Assembly: GCA_963579025.1 (NCBI GenBank)
Contig: CAUZFZ010000075.1
Span: forward strand, 1-45,796
Origin: CAUZFZ01 sp963579025
Lineage (GTDB): Bacteria; Planctomycetota; Planctomycetia; Planctomycetales; Planctomycetaceae
Reading direction: 5' to 3'
DNA: 45,796 bases
Shown here: one piece after another, positions 34,840 through 42,757 of the stretch
Layout of the letters: every line of letters starts with the position of its first letter
Position numbering within the stretch: the first letter of the stretch is position 1
The notes under the pieces: model-generated
Database searches by the model: none
The model's input: only the letters and a program-made list of their open reading frames with translations
What the model was told of the DNA's origin: nothing
Translations under genes and position numbers: made by a program

Positions 34840-37005
34840 TCAGATACGACCCAGGAGAGCTCTGACGAATCGCAGCAGCATGCTCCAGCCGCGTCGCTGA
34901 GTGAAATGCACTCCCGCCGCACCGGTGATCGCGATCGTGCCGGCGGCCGATACCATTTGGGCATAGCCCGGCTGACCTTCGTGGATTTCAGACACGCCAT
35001 CACGATCCTGGTCGTGCGTCGGCATCGACAGTCCATCAAGCTGCATGGACATCGCCGGGTGTTCAAACGCAAGCAACGTCGCATCGTAAGACACGTCCTG
35101 ACTCTCTGATCGTGGTTGCGTCGTCAGTCGCGAAGCCTGCGCTGCAGCACGACTCATTCGGAAATCGAATCGGGACCGGGCAGACCGCTGTTGGGCCACG
35201 ACCTCATCGGACGACTGCTGTGTCAGCAATTGCTGCGCCCGTTGAGGCGATTGTGACACGAGTGGCATCGTGCGTTCCGAGCTTGTCCTGCCCGGCTGTG
35301 TATTTTCGTCCGCAGCGGCGACGTGCCGCTCTTGAGCGTGTGAGCGAAGTCGATGGGCCAGCACAGTGTCGACGGACCGGCGAGTTGGCTGATCACGGTC
35401 CCCCCGGCCTGAATCACGTTGACGGCGAGACAAAGCGTCCAGTGAACCCGTTTCCCGGTTGGACTCGAAGGCCTGCCTTCCAGACTCTCTGGCTGACGAT
35501 TCGACATCCGATGCCGGACGGCCGGATCGACCATTCAGCCCGACGTCGGGCGTATCAGCCGTGCTGTCACCTGTCTCACTGATCCCAGGTCCTGCAAAGC
35601 TGACGGACGCAACGTTGACGGAGCCATTCAATGCGAACAGGTCATTTCCTCCAACGGATTTAGCGTCGTCCACAGTCGTGAATTCCGCCAGACCGCCGGA
35701 GCCGCCCTTCAAGCCACCGGTTGGAATCTCGCTGCCAGGTGAGTTGTCACTCGGGGTCGGGTCGACCGCGAAATCGTCGGAAAACTCGTCAACGGGCTTG
35801 GTGTCGATGGTAAACGTATCAAAGAACAGCTCGCTGATGTTGTCGCCAAATTCAGCGATTTGGTCACCGGATCCTGAGTCTGTGCCTTCGATGTCGAACG
35901 ACTGGCCAAATAACTCGGCAAACGTCTCCTCGATAAACACGTCATCTTCAAATCCACCGACCTCGACAAATGCAACCTCGGAGAACGCCACATCTTCGAA
36001 CGTGGCGAAACCGACAAACACATCGTCGAAGAACGTGTCATCCTCGAAGGCGGCAACTTCGACGAATCCATCGTCGAAGAACGTGTTGTCTCCGAACGTC
36101 GTGACCTCAACAAAGACAAACTCGTCCTCGAAGACGACTTGCTCGATGATGACCTGGCCACTGCCGAACTCGTCGTCAAACAAGTCGATATCGAATGCCG
36201 CGCCATCCGCAGTTGAGAGATCATCTGCAAGCAGGATGTCTTCAACCGCCAGGTCGTCCACGAAGAACAATTCGTACGTGAATCCGTCGCCAACGTCGAA
36301 AAAGATGCCCTCGTCCATCGCGTGTGCGTCGGGGAAGACGTCGACATATTCGTACTCGTAGGTCTCAAACACGTCGAACAGGGCGAGGTCCTCAACCGGG
36401 ATCAGCGCGTCATTGCCGAACGAGTATTCCAGGTCTTCGTCGGGCACGAGAGCGTCGTCACCAAACGACCAGAATTCATCGTCAGCCGACCAGGCAGAGT
36501 CTTCATACCACAACCACTGGGTGTCGAAACCAAACGAATCATCGCTCCAGTCGTATGAGACCACGTCAAAATCGTACCAGGTGTCGTCGACATCGAATCC
36601 GTCCTCTTCCAGTGAGAACCAGCCGTCGTCGATCCACTCGGCGTCAGTCCACGTGTCGAATTCCCAAGTGTCGTATTCGTACCATCCCTCGAACTCGGTC
36701 CAGTCCGAAACAACCCAGTCGGAATTGTCGTCGCCAGAGAAGTTGAACTGGGCGTCGTCGAAGTCGGGATACCAGTCGTAGTCGAGGTCGGCGTACGCAT
36801 AGTCCGCGTCGTCGAACCAAACGGCGTCGAAACCCACAAACTCGGCTTCGATTGCTTCGTCAATTCCAGGGTCAGCAATGGCGGTCGCGGACAGACAGCG
36901 TCGCGGCTCGGCCAGCTCGACCTGAGCGGTAGCAGCGCGACGATTGCGACGGCGACGGGATGATTGGGAAGAGAAGAGCCGGTTGACTGAGATACTCAGA
37001 AGCAT
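34840..37005 (-). CDS. Charge-segregated acidic/aromatic protein with surface-type N-terminus
   Basis: I do not recognise this 721-residue protein. The start (MLLSISVNRLFSSQSSRRRR..VELAEPRRCLSA) resembles the planctomycete 'LEPR..LSA' lead seen in large surface or exported proteins. Residues 37-402 contain no Lys or Arg and only one His, but are packed with D, E, F, W and Y: 15 Trp fall in about 120 residues (63-179). Four 16-residue repeats (298-361, FVEV..FEDDTFFDD type) lie in the same block. From about 493 the sequence is Arg/Gln/Ser-rich and basic. The C-terminus has a hydrophobic stretch (AGTIAITGAAGVHF) followed by basic residues, like a membrane anchor or sorting tail. It could be a cell-surface, matrix or adhesive protein, or metal-binding; that is inference. 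Upstream and downstream genes give no hint. Confidence 0.8.
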   Translation of the reverse strand: MLLSISVNRLFSSQSSRRRRNRRAATAQVELAEPRRCLSATAIADPGIDEAIEAEFVGFDAVWFDDADYAYADLDYDWYPDFDDAQFNFSGDDNSDWVVSDWTEFEGWYEYDTWEFDTWTDAEWIDDGWFSLEEDGFDVDDTWYDFDVVSYDWSDDSFGFDTQWLWYEDSAWSADDEFWSFGDDALVPDEDLEYSFGNDALIPVEDLALFDVFETYEYEYVDVFPDAHAMDEGIFFDVGDGFTYELFFVDDLAVEDILLADDLSTADGAAFDIDLFDDEFGSGQVIIEQVVFEDEFVFVEVTTFGDNTFFDDGFVEVAAFEDDTFFDDVFVGFATFEDVAFSEVAFVEVGGFEDDVFIEETFAELFGQSFDIEGTDSGSGDQIAEFGDNISELFFDTFTIDTKPVDEFSDDFAVDPTPSDNSPGSEIPTGGLKGGSGGLAEFTTVDDAKSVGGNDLFALNGSVNVASVSFAGPGISETGDSTADTPDVGLNGRSGRPASDVESSARESGRQAFESNRETGSLDALSRRQRDSGRGDRDQPTRRSVDTVLAHRLRSHAQERHVAAADENTQPGRTSSERTMPLVSQSPQRAQQLLTQQSSDEVVAQQRSARSRFDFRMSRAAAQASRLTTQPRSESQDVSYDATLLAFEHPAMSMQLDGLSMPTHDQDRDGVSEIHEGQPGYAQMVSAAGTIAITGAAGVHFTQRRGWSMLLRFVRALLGRI
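35923..36114 (-). repeat. Four 48-bp (16-residue) repeats within the acidic protein
   Basis: Residues 298-361 of the acidic protein form four 16-residue units with the pattern F-V-E-V-x-x-F-E-D-D-x-F-F-D-D-x, the third being the most diverged. Amphipathic aromatic/acidic spacing suggests strand-like repeats. Confidence 0.8.
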
Positions 37006-37291
37006 GATTGAGCGGCCTTGTCGCGACGACGTGTTTCGCTAAAGGCGGGCGATTGCTTCTGTTTGATCCATCAGTCAGAAGGTTTGCAAAGACTCTCGCA
37101 GCAAGGGCCCGCCCAGCGAGACGTGAATTGGGTGTAGCGTGACGCTGCGTAGAGCAATTCCCGGGCCACATCCGCGAACGAGTTTCCGTCGATATCCGTA
37201 ACCTCATTATATGTAGACAGTTGCGACTTGTTGCTTTTCTGTCGTCGACGTGTCGCTGACGATATCTAGAATGAGTCTGCAGCAGATTGCG

Positions 37292-39928
37292 TCATTCCTC
37301 AAGGCTTTGTTGCAACTCGCGACACTGTTGCTGCAGTCGGCTAAGACGTTGACGTAGCTCGTCGTCAGACGCTTGCTCGGTTAGCGATGTCAGTGTAGTC
37401 ATAAGTTTCTCAAGCTTGTCGGCTCGGTCAGTGCCACCGGAAGTTTCGAGGGCCAGGTCACGAGCCGCCTGCATCAGTCTGGCCTCAGCCTGGAGCACTC
37501 GGTCCAGCAGTAATTGTGGGTCGTTCTGCAGCAGTGTCTCGAACTGTTGCATCGCGGCATTTATGGCCTCGCCAGCTGCGTTCCATTGGCCGAGGTGTCC
37601 TTCAATCGTGCCGAGTCGCAACGCGCACTCACCGTATTGACGGCGGAACCAGTCTTCATGTGGAGACTCGCTGGCGAGTTGAGCCCGCAGATCACATTCC
37701 TCGCGCGCAATGCGAGCCGCCTCACGATAGTCCTCATGCCCCAGAAGGCTGCTCACAAGGTTCTCGCAGGTGAATATCAGGTCGTCCCGGGCCTGCTCCG
37801 TTGGCGACTTTGTGTGAATGGTCTGAAACCGCGAATGGGCGCGGCGGAAGTATTCGAGTGGATCACGCTGCGAAGCGACCGCCAGGGTCGCCAGCTTGAG
37901 ATGCAGCACGCCGATGTCCCGCTGCAGGAACATGTCGTCGCCAAACGTTGCTTCCATTCCGCTGAGAATTGCCAGAGCTGCGAGGTACTCGGTCCCCGCA
38001 GTGTTGGCCTGATCGAGCCGTTCCAGAATATCTCCGAGCCGTTGTCGGGCAGTGCAATGCCGGCGAGCAGCCTGAAGCCACGCTGAACGCTCGGACGCTC
38101 CCACGTGCGACTGTGCCGCGCCAAGAAGGTCTTCTTCACTGAGAGCCACGGCTTCTTCACAACGACCCTGAGCCCGAATGAGGACGTCAGTTCTGCCCTT
38201 GTCATCAGTTTTGGTTGCAGTCACTCGGGCATCCAGTTCAGACAGACTCAGCAGGGCTTCAACCAACGCCGCCCGCGACCGAATTCGTTCCGTTCCGGCA
38301 AGCATGAAGTCGCGCGCCAGACGCTCCGTGTCCTGCAGACACCGCGTGGCATCGCCATCGAGGGCCAGTTGCAGATACGTTCGTCCCAATTGGTTCTGGG
38401 CAGCCATGATGGCCAACGCCGCGGCATCACGATGGGCGGACGATTCGGGAATACTCTTCAGTCCCTCGACGGTCACGGTGAGCAAAGTCGCACGCGCGTT
38501 GAGTGTCTGGAGATTCGCGACCAGGTCGTTATGGACGTCGTACAGCAGGCGATCTGCCATTGCGAGCATCGCGACCTGTTGCTGATCGGCAGCCAGCGTC
38601 TGTTTCTCAGCGACCACCTTCAGGTGTTCGGTTTGACGAAGAGTCGCGGCTGCTGATCCGACAAACCTGCGCCAGTCGATCGCTCCGGCCGCGAGCACAG
38701 CGATCACAATGGCCGTGCCAACAGCCAGGCGAGGGTTCTTTCGCGTCCATCGCCAGTATTTCCGCAACGGACCAATGGGCCGTGCCAGCACGGGGCGGTC
38801 ATCGAGCCAGCGCTGAAGATCGTCTGCGAACGCGTCGGCCGTCTGATAGCGCAGCGGCCGTTCGCGCGACATGGCTTTCAGGCAGACGTTCTCCAGATCG
38901 AGAGGGATTCGATCATTCAGTCGTCCCGGTGGAATCGGATCCTCGTGCAGCACCTGATTCAGGACCATCCGCATGGTCCCCCGAAAGGGCAATTCGCCAG
39001 ACAGGGCTTCGTAAAGCACAACGCCCAGACTGTAGATGTCCGTCAGGCCTGTAACTTGAGTTGGATTGATGATCTGCTCGGGACTCATGTAGGCCGGCGT
39101 CCCGGCAATCATGCCCTCTGCGGTCAGGAGTTCTTCCGATTCCACCAGCCGCGCCAGCCCGAAGTCAGCGACGCGCAGTCGGTCTGTCGCGTCATCGATC
39201 AAAAGGTTTGATGGCTTTACGTCGCGATGCACGATTCCGGCATCATGAGCCGCCTGCAGAGCCGTCGCGGCCTGACGAATCCACTCAACAAACTGCCGTA
39301 TGGTCGAAGCCTTGTCCCCTCCAATTCGCTCCTGCAGCGAGCCGCCGGCGATGAATTCCATGACGAGATAGGGCGGCTCACCATCTTCTCCAGGATCGAC
39401 CTGATGCACGGCGATGATGTGGTCATGAGACAAAGCGGCACATGCCCGAGCTTCACGTTCGAATCGCGCGCGTGCCGACGAGATTGCAGCCAGCTCGGAC
39501 TTCAGCGTCTTGACGGCGACGATTCGATCAAGCTGCAGATCAAGCGCTCGATACAGCCGCCCGGTCGCACCTTCACCGACAACTTTCAGCAACTCGTAAT
39601 TACCAAGCCTGCCTGGTAGTTCGATGCTGGAGTCGGCAACTGATGAAGACCCCGAAGCCAGGTGGGCCGAAACCTGAGTATCGTCCGGCAGCTCGCGCAA
39701 CTCATCGATCAACGCCAGCACAGCGTTCTGCTCGTCAGTATCGAGCGACGCTGCCATTGATCCGTCGGACGATCCGTCATCAGGCAGAACTCCACCGGTT
39801 GAAAGCGCATCGAGCGTCGCCTGGCAGACATCACACCGATCAACATGAGCCGCGACCGCCGACACGTCGAGTTCGGTTAGTGTCTCGTTGAGAAAGCTCT
39901 GCAGTTGGGCCTGATCCGGACACCGCAT
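37292..39928 (-). CDS. Transmembrane Ser/Thr kinase with N-terminal zinc-finger (zf-HC2-like) domain
   Basis: This 878-residue protein starts with a zf-HC2/anti-sigma-like module: AAHVDRCDVCQ gives the H-x3-C-x2-C site (His 28, Cys 32, Cys 35). A Hanks-type kinase follows (about 110-375) with GEGATGRLY loop, Lys 140, HRDVKPSN (Asp 236), DFG (Asp 255) and GTPAYMSPEQ. One membrane segment (401-417) separates it from a long helical, probably TPR-like periplasmic part (about 430-878), ending in an Arg/Gln-rich coiled coil. The zinc finger in front of a kinase domain suggests a fused anti-sigma sensor and kinase; no ECF gene is adjacent, so the partner would be elsewhere. The catalytic residues are all present, so it should be active. 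No good ribosome binding site was found before the ATG. Confidence 0.92.
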   Translation of the reverse strand: MRCPDQAQLQSFLNETLTELDVSAVAAHVDRCDVCQATLDALSTGGVLPDDGSSDGSMAASLDTDEQNAVLALIDELRELPDDTQVSAHLASGSSSVADSSIELPGRLGNYELLKVVGEGATGRLYRALDLQLDRIVAVKTLKSELAAISSARARFEREARACAALSHDHIIAVHQVDPGEDGEPPYLVMEFIAGGSLQERIGGDKASTIRQFVEWIRQAATALQAAHDAGIVHRDVKPSNLLIDDATDRLRVADFGLARLVESEELLTAEGMIAGTPAYMSPEQIINPTQVTGLTDIYSLGVVLYEALSGELPFRGTMRMVLNQVLHEDPIPPGRLNDRIPLDLENVCLKAMSRERPLRYQTADAFADDLQRWLDDRPVLARPIGPLRKYWRWTRKNPRLAVGTAIVIAVLAAGAIDWRRFVGSAAATLRQTEHLKVVAEKQTLAADQQQVAMLAMADRLLYDVHNDLVANLQTLNARATLLTVTVEGLKSIPESSAHRDAAALAIMAAQNQLGRTYLQLALDGDATRCLQDTERLARDFMLAGTERIRSRAALVEALLSLSELDARVTATKTDDKGRTDVLIRAQGRCEEAVALSEEDLLGAAQSHVGASERSAWLQAARRHCTARQRLGDILERLDQANTAGTEYLAALAILSGMEATFGDDMFLQRDIGVLHLKLATLAVASQRDPLEYFRRAHSRFQTIHTKSPTEQARDDLIFTCENLVSSLLGHEDYREAARIAREECDLRAQLASESPHEDWFRRQYGECALRLGTIEGHLGQWNAAGEAINAAMQQFETLLQNDPQLLLDRVLQAEARLMQAARDLALETSGGTDRADKLEKLMTTLTSLTEQASDDELRQRLSRLQQQCRELQQSLEE

Positions 39929-40044
39929 TTGGGTTGCTCAGTGGGTTGCGAGCGAACATCACACGCGGCGATTGTAACTTGATCACGCCGCGCAACGGCA
40001 ATGTCCGGAGAACGCACGGCAGGTTCCACAGGATCACGCCTGCG

Positions 40045-40286
40045 AGTTTTGAAGTTGCACAGTTTTGCTGCCCCGGAGGGGCAAAGGCGAGTAGCCCGGG
40101 GTTTCAACCCCGGGAAACAAGCGGGGAGAGCTTCAATGAGCCCCGGAGGGGCGACGGCCGAGACCGACACGGAATTGCCGTCGCCCCTCCGGGGCTGTGG
40201 TTCAGAAATGGCTGATTTTCCCGGGGTTGAAACCCCGGGCTATTTGCCCACGTCCCTTCGGGACTGAAGTGTGCAACTTCAAAACT
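40045..40286. repeat. Composite inverted-repeat element (MITE/REP-like)
   Basis: Three nested perfect inverted repeats share one centre: 16-bp outer arms (40045-40060 and 40271-40286), 26-bp arms (40092-40117 and 40217-40242, containing CCCGGGGTTTCAACCCCGGG, itself a hairpin) and 20-bp inner arms (40139-40158 and 40177-40196) with an 18-base loop. Extra small stem-loops (TGCCCCGGAGGGGCA) lie inside. No transposase is present. The element fills the gap between the kinase start and the exbB-like stop. It is probably a non-autonomous repetitive element; presence of other copies in the genome would confirm it. Confidence 0.85.
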
Positions 40287-40324
40287 TGCGCGATACGACA
40301 CTGTCGGTCCGGTCCGTCAGGAAA

Positions 40325-41206
40325 TCAGGTTGTGACGGCTTCCGGAGCTGTCCGCGGCACATCGACGGGTTCTGCCGCCGGGCGCGGACGTTTCGGAGGG
40401 CTGGCGACGGCGCGAGCCTGTTGCGATTCGGCACAGACCAGATGCACGACATTCTGGGCCAGCTCGTCCATTTCCATGACGATCACTTCAACACGACCGC
40501 ACAGATACATGTACATAATCAGTGACGGGATCGCGATGGCGAGTCCGAACGCGGTCGTGAGCAGTGCCATGGCGATGCCCGTTGCGAGCTGATCGGCGTT
40601 GCCCATCGCTCCTGCACTGGCGATGTCATTAAAAGCCTGGATCATGCCGACAACAGTGCCGAGCAAGCCCAGCAGCGGCGTCACGGTTGCGACCCCGTTG
40701 AGCACGCGCAGATGACGTCGAAGCTGGCCGACCTGACGTTCGCCTCCGTCGATAATCGCCTGCTCGACCTCAACACTGGGACGTCCCCACTTGCGGACTC
40801 CATGTGCGAAGACCGATGCGATCGAACTGTCATTCTTCTCGCACAGTTTCAACGCTGTGCCGGCATCCAGGCGTCCTGCTTTGACACTGTCCAGAAACGT
40901 CTTCACGAAATCGGCCGGAATGACGCGGGATTGACGGAGCACCACCACACGCTCGATCGCAAACCAGACGGCAATAATCGAAGCAGCCAGAAACGGAGCG
41001 ACCCAGTAGCCCATCTGTTCGAATATCTGAATCGGGTGGGTCGGAATTCCTGAGGGTTCGTCCGCGGCAACGGGTGATGGCGATGTGCCGGGTGCCGAAT
41101 CCTGGGCCACGGCCTCGGTCAGCGCCGCACCCGACAGCACGGTTACCACAAGCAACGCTCGCAGTAATCCAGCCGACTGAGCGATGTTCATTCTCACCAG
41201 TGCCAT
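40325..41206 (-). CDS. ExbB/TolQ/MotA-family proton channel protein
   Basis: From the ATG at 41206 (GGAGG 9 bases upstream) the protein has a signal-like or first hydrophobic segment (LLRALLVVTVLSGAALTEAVAQ), a short proline-rich linker, then the membrane core: VAPFLAASIIAVWFAIERVV, and the two conserved channel helices TPLLGLLGTVVGMIQAFNDI and ATGIAMALLTTAFGLAIAIP. These match ExbB/TolQ, which uses the proton gradient to energise outer-membrane transport or envelope integrity. The C-terminal tail is Pro/Arg-rich. The usual partner ExbD/TolR is not adjacent: the next gene downstream is the kinase, 396 bases away, and that gap contains the composite inverted-repeat element. Partners must lie elsewhere. 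Confidence 0.9.
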   Translation of the reverse strand: MALVRMNIAQSAGLLRALLVVTVLSGAALTEAVAQDSAPGTSPSPVAADEPSGIPTHPIQIFEQMGYWVAPFLAASIIAVWFAIERVVVLRQSRVIPADFVKTFLDSVKAGRLDAGTALKLCEKNDSSIASVFAHGVRKWGRPSVEVEQAIIDGGERQVGQLRRHLRVLNGVATVTPLLGLLGTVVGMIQAFNDIASAGAMGNADQLATGIAMALLTTAFGLAIAIPSLIMYMYLCGRVEVIVMEMDELAQNVVHLVCAESQQARAVASPPKRPRPAAEPVDVPRTAPEAVTT

Positions 41207-41215
41207 CCGAAAAAA

Positions 41216-41220
41216 CCTCC
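41216..41220 (-). promoter_or_regulatory. Strong ribosome binding site of the ExbB-like gene
   Basis: GGAGG on the minus strand, 9 bases before the ATG at 41206, separated by a T-run (TTTTTTCGG). It decides the start against two upstream and downstream ATGs. Confidence 0.75.
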
Positions 41221-41374
41221 TGAACGCCACACGATAATATCACCCACGTCGTTCCGTTAATCGTCGTCCTGAAGGACCTGTCGGCGTGTGAAGAATCGTT
41301 TACGCCGGTGTGTCCCGGGGAACCGGAAAAGTCTGGCCAGACAGTCGCGTGGTGACTGGGGACATTGCAAGCCA

Positions 41375-41405
41375 GAAGCCCGGCTTTCCCCAAAAGCCGG
41401 GCTTC
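41375..41405 (-). terminator. Strong hairpin downstream of the DUF1080 gene
   Basis: GAAGCCCGGCTTT and AAAGCCGGGCTTC form a perfect 13-bp stem with a 5-base CCCCA loop, 24 bases after the stop of the DUF1080-type gene. It is terminator-like, but no clear T-run follows on the minus strand, so termination efficiency is uncertain. Confidence 0.65.
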
Positions 41406-41429
41406 GTGAACACATCCAGAGTTGCCGAT

Positions 41430-42503
41430 CTATTCGGCTGGCTTCGGTACGATCCAGACATTGCGAAACTGCAACGGATTACCGTGTCCCTGCAGTTTGA
41501 TTGGTCCAGGAGTGGCCTCGGGGGCATTCCGTGAGCCACCGGTCTTGCCAGTGATCTCAAGGTCATCGTGAATCACAATGCCGTTCAACTTCGCAGTAAG
41601 CCTGGCGTTTGACAGTTTTTTGCCGTCTTTGTCCGCCGTGGCATTCGTGAACACGACGTCGTACGTCTGCCACTGCAGTGGCGGCAGGCAGCCATTCACA
41701 ATCGATTCGGCCTTCGTGTAAATCCCTCCGCACTCGTTGTTCTTTCCCATCAGCCCGAACGAATCGAGGATCTGCATTTCGTAGTGGTCCACCTGGTAAA
41801 ACCCGCTGTTGCCGCGACCCTGGCCGCGAGCGTCCGGGCGATAGGGCAGCATAAACTCCAGGTGCATCGTGTAGTCCATGAACTTCGCGGTGGTCAGAAT
41901 GTCCTTGCCGTCGGTGTTCAGCAGCTTTGTCGCCTCATCAACACGACCACCCGTCCAAGCGTCCTTGCTGTCTCCATTGAACAGCACGACGGCTCCTTCA
42001 GGAGCGTCGGCACCCATCGTCGGACTTTTGCGTTCGACACGCTTCAGTTCAAACGGCTTGCCGTCGGCAGTCTTGCCAGCCAGCGCGCCCTCTGAAACGG
42101 TGCCTGTGTACGCCGCCTGTCCGGCGGGCGGGAAGTCGTCAACGGCCGCAAACTTTTTCGGGTCCTTGTCCAGGTACCGCCTGTCGCCTTCCGTCGGCTT
42201 GAACGCAGCCGTGCCATCTTCTGCCAGCATTCCGTCCATCAGAATCCGGTTCTTGCCGTCCCAGCCATTTCCAGGCAGACCGCCAGGATACATCACGGCC
42301 TGAAACGCTCCCTTGCCCAGTGCAATGATCTGAGCTCCGAGTTCCTGATCGCCCGATTTTCCGGTGTACTCGCCCTGAATCTCGAAGTCCGGCGGCAGTG
42401 TTTCGTCTTTCGCATCGGTCCAGACTCCGTCCGCGGCCTGAACAACTGAGGCCAGGGAAAACGCAAGCAACAAACCAGGCAGGACTCGTGTGGCTTTCAT
42501 CAT
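41430..42503 (-). CDS. Secreted DUF1080 (3-keto-disaccharide hydrolase-like) protein
   Basis: This ~357-residue protein starts at paired ATGs (42503/42500) with a signal peptide (LPGLLLAFSLASVVQAAD). The C-terminal ~190 residues have DUF1080/LamG-like features: APEGAVVLFNGDSKDAWTGG, YTMHLEFMLPYRPDARGQGR, NSGFYQVDHYEMQILDSFGL, CGGIYTKAESIVNGCLPPLQ, GPIKLQGHGNPLQFRNVWIV. Such domains bind or cleave sugars in planctomycete polysaccharide breakdown. The N-terminal ~160 residues (EIQGEYTGKSGDQELGAQII) are less familiar, and look like a second beta-sandwich. It is exported, probably to the periplasm. The strong hairpin downstream marks the end of the transcript. A weak GGTAGA site lies before the ATG. 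No sugar-transport gene is adjacent. Confidence 0.88.
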   Translation of the reverse strand: MMKATRVLPGLLLAFSLASVVQAADGVWTDAKDETLPPDFEIQGEYTGKSGDQELGAQIIALGKGAFQAVMYPGGLPGNGWDGKNRILMDGMLAEDGTAAFKPTEGDRRYLDKDPKKFAAVDDFPPAGQAAYTGTVSEGALAGKTADGKPFELKRVERKSPTMGADAPEGAVVLFNGDSKDAWTGGRVDEATKLLNTDGKDILTTAKFMDYTMHLEFMLPYRPDARGQGRGNSGFYQVDHYEMQILDSFGLMGKNNECGGIYTKAESIVNGCLPPLQWQTYDVVFTNATADKDGKKLSNARLTAKLNGIVIHDDLEITGKTGGSRNAPEATPGPIKLQGHGNPLQFRNVWIVPKPAE

Positions 42504-42606
42504 TGGATCTACCTTTGATTGGGAGAAATCGAGGTCGCAGATTTCGAATCCGAGATCACAATCTGCGATCGGGTGAACGTCGCGACGAGCGGGATCTGCC
42601 GCCAGA

Positions 42607-42683
42607 GGGCAACGCCGTTAAGGATTCTCGTTCCCGGGCTCTGCCCGGGAACGAGGCTCTGAAAATCCTTAACGGCGTTGCCC
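42607..42683. repeat. Nested inverted-repeat element upstream of the sugar-operon
   Basis: Outer arms GGGCAACGCCGTTAAGGATT (42607-42626) and its exact complement (42664-42683) enclose a second perfect stem, CTCGTTCCCGGGC / GCCCGGGAACGAG (42627-42639 and 42643-42655) with a 3-base loop. The two arms would form a cruciform or a long hairpin. It lies 75 bases before the Gfo/Idh start and 104 bases from the DUF1080 start, so it sits between divergent genes. It may be a dispersed repeat or a regulatory site. Other copies in the genome would tell. Confidence 0.85.
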
Positions 42684-42757
42684 AGAGGGGCAGACCGAGA
42701 GACGTGGGTTATCATGTCGCCCTCCATTTTGAAAGTTGACGACAGGAGTGCTGCGGC

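Noticed and set aside
35459..36361. Plus-strand 300-residue open frame opposite the acidic protein
   Set aside because: It is Ser/Asn/Thr-rich only because it is the complement of GAC/GAA/TTC-rich codons of the minus-strand gene; it has no motif or binding site.
40045..40286. Structured non-coding RNA gene
   Set aside because: The symmetry fits a palindromic DNA element; no promoter or known RNA family was recognised.
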